From: Rhodopseudomonas palustris HaA2
GTDB taxonomy: Bacteria > Pseudomonadota > Alphaproteobacteria > Rhizobiales > Xanthobacteraceae
Length of the DNA stretch: 64,000 nucleotides
Assembly (NCBI RefSeq): GCF_000013365.1
Contig: NC_007778.1
Location: 4,588,001 to 4,652,000 of the forward strand
Direction of reading: 5' to 3'
The notes under the pieces are model-generated. The model was not told the DNA's origin. It did no database searches and saw nothing but the letters and a program-made list of their open reading frames with translations. A program made the position numbers and the translations under genes. This document shows, in pieces, positions 60,396 to 64,000 of the stretch. Within the stretch, counting starts at the first letter, position 1. The number at the start of each line of letters is the position of its first letter.

Positions 60396-60809
60396 TTATG
60401 AGAGAGCGACCACGGCCTCGCCGGCGAGTTTGGTCTCGCCGTGCTGGTCCTTGGTGGTGAGTGTCAGCCTGGCGCGGCGTTCGCCGCCGGCTTCGAACAG
60501 TTCGGCGATGGTGCCCTCGCAGGTCAGCTCGGCGCCGACCTGCGTGATCGCCGAAAAGCGCGTCGAGAACGCACGAATTCGATCGGGCGGAAACGCGTCG
60601 CTGAGCGCCTGGCCGAGATAGCCCATCACCAGCATGCCGTGGCTGAACACGTCGGGGAATCCCGACGCCTTGGCGAAGTCGATATCGACGTGGATCGGAT
60701 TATGATCGCCGGAAGCACCGCAATACAGCGCCAGCCGATGCCGGCTGATCGCCGGAAACTGCTTGTGCACGACGCGGTCGCCGACCGCTGCTGTTGTCGT
60801 CTCGGTCAT
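60396..60809 (-). CDS. MaoC-like (R)-specific enoyl-CoA hydratase subunit
   Basis: The protein has 137 residues from the ATG at 60809; a GTG at 60818 overlapping the previous stop is an alternative. It holds the hydratase-2 active-site motif in ASGDHNPIHVDIDFAKASGF, with FSHGMLVMGYLG after it: the catalytic Asp and His are present. It should pair with the next upstream protein, which has the same hot-dog fold but a degenerate motif, as in heterodimeric MaoC hydratases of steroid side-chain breakdown. Confidence 0.87.
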   Translation of the reverse strand: MTETTTAAVGDRVVHKQFPAISRHRLALYCGASGDHNPIHVDIDFAKASGFPDVFSHGMLVMGYLGQALSDAFPPDRIRAFSTRFSAITQVGAELTCEGTIAELFEAGGERRARLTLTTKDQHGETKLAGEAVVALS

Positions 60810-60814
60810 GGAGT

Positions 60815-61261
60815 TCACCCGTTGCGGACGACGATCGTCCGGGCCGTATCGGCCACATGGACGCCGTCCTGATTGGTCACCGCGGTCTCGACCACGATCA
60901 GCGTCATCGCACCGCCCTTCTTGTCCGTAACGCTGGCGACGCGCGGGCTGAAGGTCAGCGTGTCACCGACGACGACCGGAGCGTGATAAACGAAGCTCTG
61001 CTCGCCGTGCAGCACGCGACCGAGATCGATATCGAGCGCGGTGAGAAATTCGAACGACTTTTCGTTGTCGAGCATCTCCAGACAGAACAGATAGGTCGGC
61101 GGGATCGGAATCCCCCTGTAGCAGGCGGCTGTGGCCGCCGCGGCGTCGCGATACACGGGATTGGACTCGCCGAGCGTCTCGAAAAAATAGCGCAGACGGC
61201 CCGGCTCGACTTGGGCCGTCACCGGCGTGAACCGGCGACCGACCGCGGATTGATCAACCAT
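60815..61261 (-). CDS. MaoC-like hydratase partner (FAS1-like N-terminal domain)
   Basis: The protein has 148 residues, a hot-dog domain of the FAS1-like dehydratase (MaoC_dehydrat_N) family: VEPGRLRYFFETLGESNPVY, CYRGIPIPPTYLFC, LHGEQSFVYHAPVVVGDTLT. The Asp-His hydratase motif is replaced (GESNPVYRD), so it is probably the substrate-binding, non-catalytic half of a heteromer with the adjoining MaoC protein. GAGGCGA lies before the ATG. It begins 10 bases after the thiolase gene. Confidence 0.87.
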   Translation of the reverse strand: MVDQSAVGRRFTPVTAQVEPGRLRYFFETLGESNPVYRDAAAATAACYRGIPIPPTYLFCLEMLDNEKSFEFLTALDIDLGRVLHGEQSFVYHAPVVVGDTLTFSPRVASVTDKKGGAMTLIVVETAVTNQDGVHVADTARTIVVRNG

Positions 61262-61271
61262 GAGCGTCGCC

Positions 61272-62456
61272 TCAGGCGCGTTCGTAAAGGGTGACGACGC
61301 AAGCCCCGCCGAGGCCGAGATTGTGCTGCAGCGCGCGCTTCGCGCCGTCCACCTGCGTCGCCTCCGCGGAGCCGCGCAACTGCCGGGTCAGTTCGTAGCA
61401 CTGCGCGAGCCCGGTGGCGCCGAGCGGATGGCCTTTCGACAGCAACCCGCCGGACGGATTGGTGACGAATTGGCCGCCATAGGTGTTGTCGCCGTCGTCG
61501 ATGAACTTCTCGGCGCCGCCTTCGGGGCACAGGCCGAGCGCCTCGTAGGTGATCAACTCGTTGTGGGCGAAGCAGTCGTGCAGCTCGACGACGTCGATGT
61601 CCTTCGGGCCCACGCCGGCCTGCTCGTAGACCTTGTCGGCCGCGGCACGCGCCATGTCGTAGCCGACCACCCGCATCATGTCGCCCGCGTCGAATGTCGA
61701 GGGCGTGTCGGTTGTCATTGCTTGCGCAGCGATGCGGACGTTGATGTTGAGGCCGTGCTTCTTGGCGAAGGCTTCCGACACCAGCACAGCCGCGGCACCG
61801 CCGCAGGTCGGCGGGCACGCCATCAGCCGCGTCATCACGCCGGGCCAGATCACCTGGTCGTTCAGCACGTCCTCCGCGGTGACTTCCTTGCGGAACAACG
61901 CCAGCGGATTTTTCGCGGCGTGGCGGCTCGCTTTGGCGCGGACCTTGGCGAAGGACGACAGCGGCGTGCCGTGCTTCTGCATGTGGCTGAGGCCGGCGCC
62001 GCCGAAATAGCGCAGCGCCAGCGGAATGCCGGGCGCATCGATCAACTTGTCGGCGGCGGCATCGAAATCCTCGAACGCGCTGGGGCGATCGACGAACACC
62101 GAGCCGAGCGCACCGGGCTTCATCTGCTCGAAGCCGAGCGCCAGCACGCAATCGGCCGCACCCGAGGCGATCGCCTGCCGCGCCAGAAACAGCGCGGTCG
62201 AGCCGGTCGAGCAGTTGTTGTTGACGTTGACGATCGGCACGCCGGTCATGCCGACCTGATACAGCGCGCGCTGCCCGCAGGTGGAGTCGCCGTAAACGTA
62301 GCCGACGAAGGCCTGCTGGATGGCGTCGTAGCCGACACCCGCGTCGCTGAGCGCGCGCCGCGCCGCTTCGGCGCCCATCAGGTGATAGGGCTCGTTGGCG
62401 CCCGGCTTGACGAAAGGAATCATGCCGACACCGGCGACGTAGACGGATGACGCCAT
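61272..62456 (-). CDS. Thiolase / lipid-transfer protein (SCP-x type)
   Basis: The protein has 394 residues behind GGGAG. The acyl-accepting Cys82 is in NVNNNCSTGSTALF, the His in GHPLGATGLAQ, and another in VVELHDCFAHNEL. There is a C-terminal NLGLGGACVVTLYER. The absence of the usual second thiolase cysteine motif CxG is typical of the SCP-x/lipid-transfer branch, some of which act as aldolases instead of thiolases. It is the first gene of the operon under the palindrome at 62491-62508. Confidence 0.9.
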   Translation of the reverse strand: MASSVYVAGVGMIPFVKPGANEPYHLMGAEAARRALSDAGVGYDAIQQAFVGYVYGDSTCGQRALYQVGMTGVPIVNVNNNCSTGSTALFLARQAIASGAADCVLALGFEQMKPGALGSVFVDRPSAFEDFDAAADKLIDAPGIPLALRYFGGAGLSHMQKHGTPLSSFAKVRAKASRHAAKNPLALFRKEVTAEDVLNDQVIWPGVMTRLMACPPTCGGAAAVLVSEAFAKKHGLNINVRIAAQAMTTDTPSTFDAGDMMRVVGYDMARAAADKVYEQAGVGPKDIDVVELHDCFAHNELITYEALGLCPEGGAEKFIDDGDNTYGGQFVTNPSGGLLSKGHPLGATGLAQCYELTRQLRGSAEATQVDGAKRALQHNLGLGGACVVTLYERA

Positions 62457-62490
62457 TTGTTTCTCTCCCTAACTTACCCGTTGGACTTTT

Positions 62491-62508
62491 TATTACCCAT
62501 GAGTAATA
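62491..62508. promoter_or_regulatory. TetR-type operator palindrome
   Basis: TATTACCCATGAGTAATA is an 18-base inverted repeat with one mismatched pair. It lies 34 bases upstream of the thiolase ATG and 44 bases upstream of the TetR gene, the right place for repression in both directions. Confidence 0.75.
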
Positions 62509-62552
62509 TAAGCCACCGTCGCTGGAGTCAATCGGCGACGCTTCACGGATGC

Positions 62553-63233
62553 ATGATGGACGGACGCCCCGCCAACGACCAATCGCCCTGGATGCCGTTC
62601 GAGAGCCGCCGCCGCGCCCGCGACGAGAAGCGCGAGGCGGTGCTGCGCACGGCGGTGCAGCTGTTTCTCGAGCAGGGCTATCACCGCGCCACCCTGAACG
62701 AGGTGGCCGAGCGGCTGAACATCACCAAGCCGGCGCTGTACAACTACTTCCGCAGCAAGGACGAGATCCTGTTCGAGTGCTGGGCGCTGGGGCAGGAGCA
62801 AGTCGACGAGTTCATCGCCGTGATCAACCGCAGCGGCCAGAACGGCCTCGGCAAGCTGCGGGCACTGGTGCGCGCCTATGCCGGGACGATGGCGACCGAT
62901 TTCGGCGCCAGCCTGGTGCGGTTCGATCCGCGCGACCTGAAGCCGCACAATGCGCAGACGGTGCGCGACGCCAAGCGCAGTATCGACCGGACGTTTCGGC
63001 GCTACATCGCGGAGGGCATCGCCGACAAATCGATCAAGCCGTGCGATCCGAAGCTGGCCGCATTCGCGATCGCCGGCTCGCTGAATTGGATCGGCCATTG
63101 GTACCAGCGCGGCGGCCCGCTGACGCCGGATGCGATCGCCGATGAATTCGCTGTCCGTCTCACGGAAGGGCTCGCCGCGCCATCGATCAAGAAGAGCGTC
63201 GTCAAGGCGCCGACTGCAACAAAGAAGAAGTAA
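62553..63233 (+). CDS. TetR-family regulator
   Basis: The protein has 226 residues from the ATG at 62553 (a second ATG follows directly). A longer frame to 62457 would start within or before the operator and is unlikely. The helix-turn-helix is AVQLFLEQGYHRATLNEVAE and RLNITKPALYNYFRSKDEIL. The C-terminal ligand domain has IGHWYQRGGPLTPDAIADEF as in regulators of fatty acid breakdown. The basic tail (KKSVVKAPTATKKK) is unusual. It likely represses the divergent beta-oxidation genes until an acyl-CoA binds. Confidence 0.9.
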   Translation: MMDGRPANDQSPWMPFESRRRARDEKREAVLRTAVQLFLEQGYHRATLNEVAERLNITKPALYNYFRSKDEILFECWALGQEQVDEFIAVINRSGQNGLGKLRALVRAYAGTMATDFGASLVRFDPRDLKPHNAQTVRDAKRSIDRTFRRYIAEGIADKSIKPCDPKLAAFAIAGSLNWIGHWYQRGGPLTPDAIADEFAVRLTEGLAAPSIKKSVVKAPTATKKK

Positions 63234-63250
63234 CCCCAGGGAGGACACTC

Positions 63251-64000
63251 ATGAATATCACCCACGGCCTGCGGCGCGCGCTGCAGATCAACGCCGACGG
63301 CCTCGCCACCGTGTTCAACGGCCGCCGCCGCAGCTGGCGCGACGTCGGCGAGCGCGTCGCCCGCCTCGCCGCCGGCCTGCGTGCGCTCGGCGTCGGCGAA
63401 GGCGAGCGCGTCGCCGTGCTGTCGATGAATTCCGACCGCTATCTGGAGCTGTATCTGGCCGCCGGCTGGTGCGGCGGCGTGATCGTGCCGCTCAACATCC
63501 GCTGGAGCGCACTGGAGAACGAGGACGCGCTGCGCGACTGCCGTGCGGTGGCTCTGGTCGTCGACAAGGCGTTCGCCGCGACAGGCGCGACGCTGGCGCA
63601 AGCGATTCCAGGTCTGGCAATGGTCTTTGCCGACGATGGCGATGTGCCGGCAGGCATGAAGAGCTACGAAGACGTCATCGCGACCAACGCGCCGATCCCC
63701 GACGCGATGCGCAAGGCCGAGGACCTCGCCGGTATTTTCTATACCGGCGGCACCACCGGGCGTTCCAAGGGCGTGATGCTGAGCCACGGCAACCTGATGG
63801 CCAACGCGCTCAATGCTTTGGGCGAAGGTCTGTTTCCCAGCACCTCGGTGTATCTGCACGCGGCGCCGATGTTCCATCTCGCCAACGGGGCGGCGATGTA
63901 TTCGCTGCTGCTGTCCGGCGGCTCCAATGTCATGGTGCCGTCGTTCACGCCGGAAGGCGTGATGGCGGCGATGCAGAACGACCGCGTCACCGATGTGCTG
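63251..64000 (+). CDS. Acyl-CoA synthetase (AMP-forming), N-terminal part (runs off the window)
   Basis: The frame is open from the ATG at 63251, behind GGGAGG, to the end of the window: 250 residues. The P-loop is GIFYTGGTTGRSKGVM, with Gly for the usual Ser in the TSGTTG motif. MFHLANGAAM and IVPLNIRWSALENED are typical of fatty acid or aromatic acid CoA ligases. It begins 17 bases after the TetR stop and is likely in one transcript with it. The C-terminal domain is missing from the window. Confidence 0.9.
   Translation, partial: MNITHGLRRALQINADGLATVFNGRRRSWRDVGERVARLAAGLRALGVGEGERVAVLSMNSDRYLELYLAAGWCGGVIVPLNIRWSALENEDALRDCRAVALVVDKAFAATGATLAQAIPGLAMVFADDGDVPAGMKSYEDVIATNAPIPDAMRKAEDLAGIFYTGGTTGRSKGVMLSHGNLMANALNALGEGLFPSTSVYLHAAPMFHLANGAAMYSLLLSGGSNVMVPSFTPEGVMAAMQNDRVTDVL

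Overview
The window looks like part of the chromosome of a purple non-sulfur alphaproteobacterium of the Rhodopseudomonas palustris group. It is GC-rich and carries a peripheral light-harvesting operon (pucB-pucA-pucC) divergent from a bacteriophytochrome histidine kinase with its LuxR-type response regulator. This matches the bphP4/puc locus of R. palustris. A BciB-type 8-vinyl reductase, NnrS/NnrU-like proteins and rhizobiales-type palindromic intergenic repeats agree with this. The assignment rests on recognition, not on a search.

Layout. 1-5300: tightly packed + strand genes (end of a DUF3422 protein, membrane alpha/beta hydrolase, CIA30-like, DUF427, bciB), then a DUF2383 protein and a small membrane protein. 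5.5-11.7 kb: RND efflux pump with its lipoprotein adaptor, then a flavin monooxygenase. 12.0-18.3 kb: the photosynthesis locus. On the minus strand pucB, pucA and pucC are followed by two unusual genes, one coding a YflT-like domain plus 16-residue repeats and one made of six 16-residue repeats, ending in a terminator. On the plus strand are the bacteriophytochrome and its regulator. The divergent region holds two TGT-N12-ACA boxes spaced like paired PpsR/CrtJ sites.

18.5-24.2 kb: DUF2249, NnrS and NnrU-like proteins, phosphoglucomutase, an esterase-like protein and a receiver-only regulator. 24.3-28.9 kb: a four-gene ABC importer with a metallophosphodiesterase, suggesting phosphodiester uptake and cleavage. 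30.6-41.1 kb: a peptide-type ABC importer followed by atzG-atzE-hpxZ/atzH-gntR-atzF, a ureide/carboxybiuret/allophanate nitrogen-scavenging operon. Its dual ATPase carries an in-frame palindromic repeat between its two domains. 41.3-47.6 kb: a taurine/sulfonate-type ABC importer divergent from a mandelate-racemase-family enzyme, a GMC oxidoreductase and a GntR regulator, with a 22-bp palindrome between them.

47.6-55.7 kb: a ClC protein with a degenerate selectivity filter, a PuuD-like glutamine amidotransferase, ilvD, a COG0523 GTPase behind a 28-bp perfect Zur-type palindrome, a Crp/Fnr regulator and two small unknowns. 56.0-64.0 kb: a beta-oxidation-type gene set (two acyl-CoA ligases, crotonase, acyl-CoA dehydrogenase, SDR, two MaoC-fold proteins, SCP2-type thiolase) with a TetR regulator and a palindromic operator in the divergent promoter. 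I saw no tRNA, rRNA, insertion sequence, prophage or CRISPR array.
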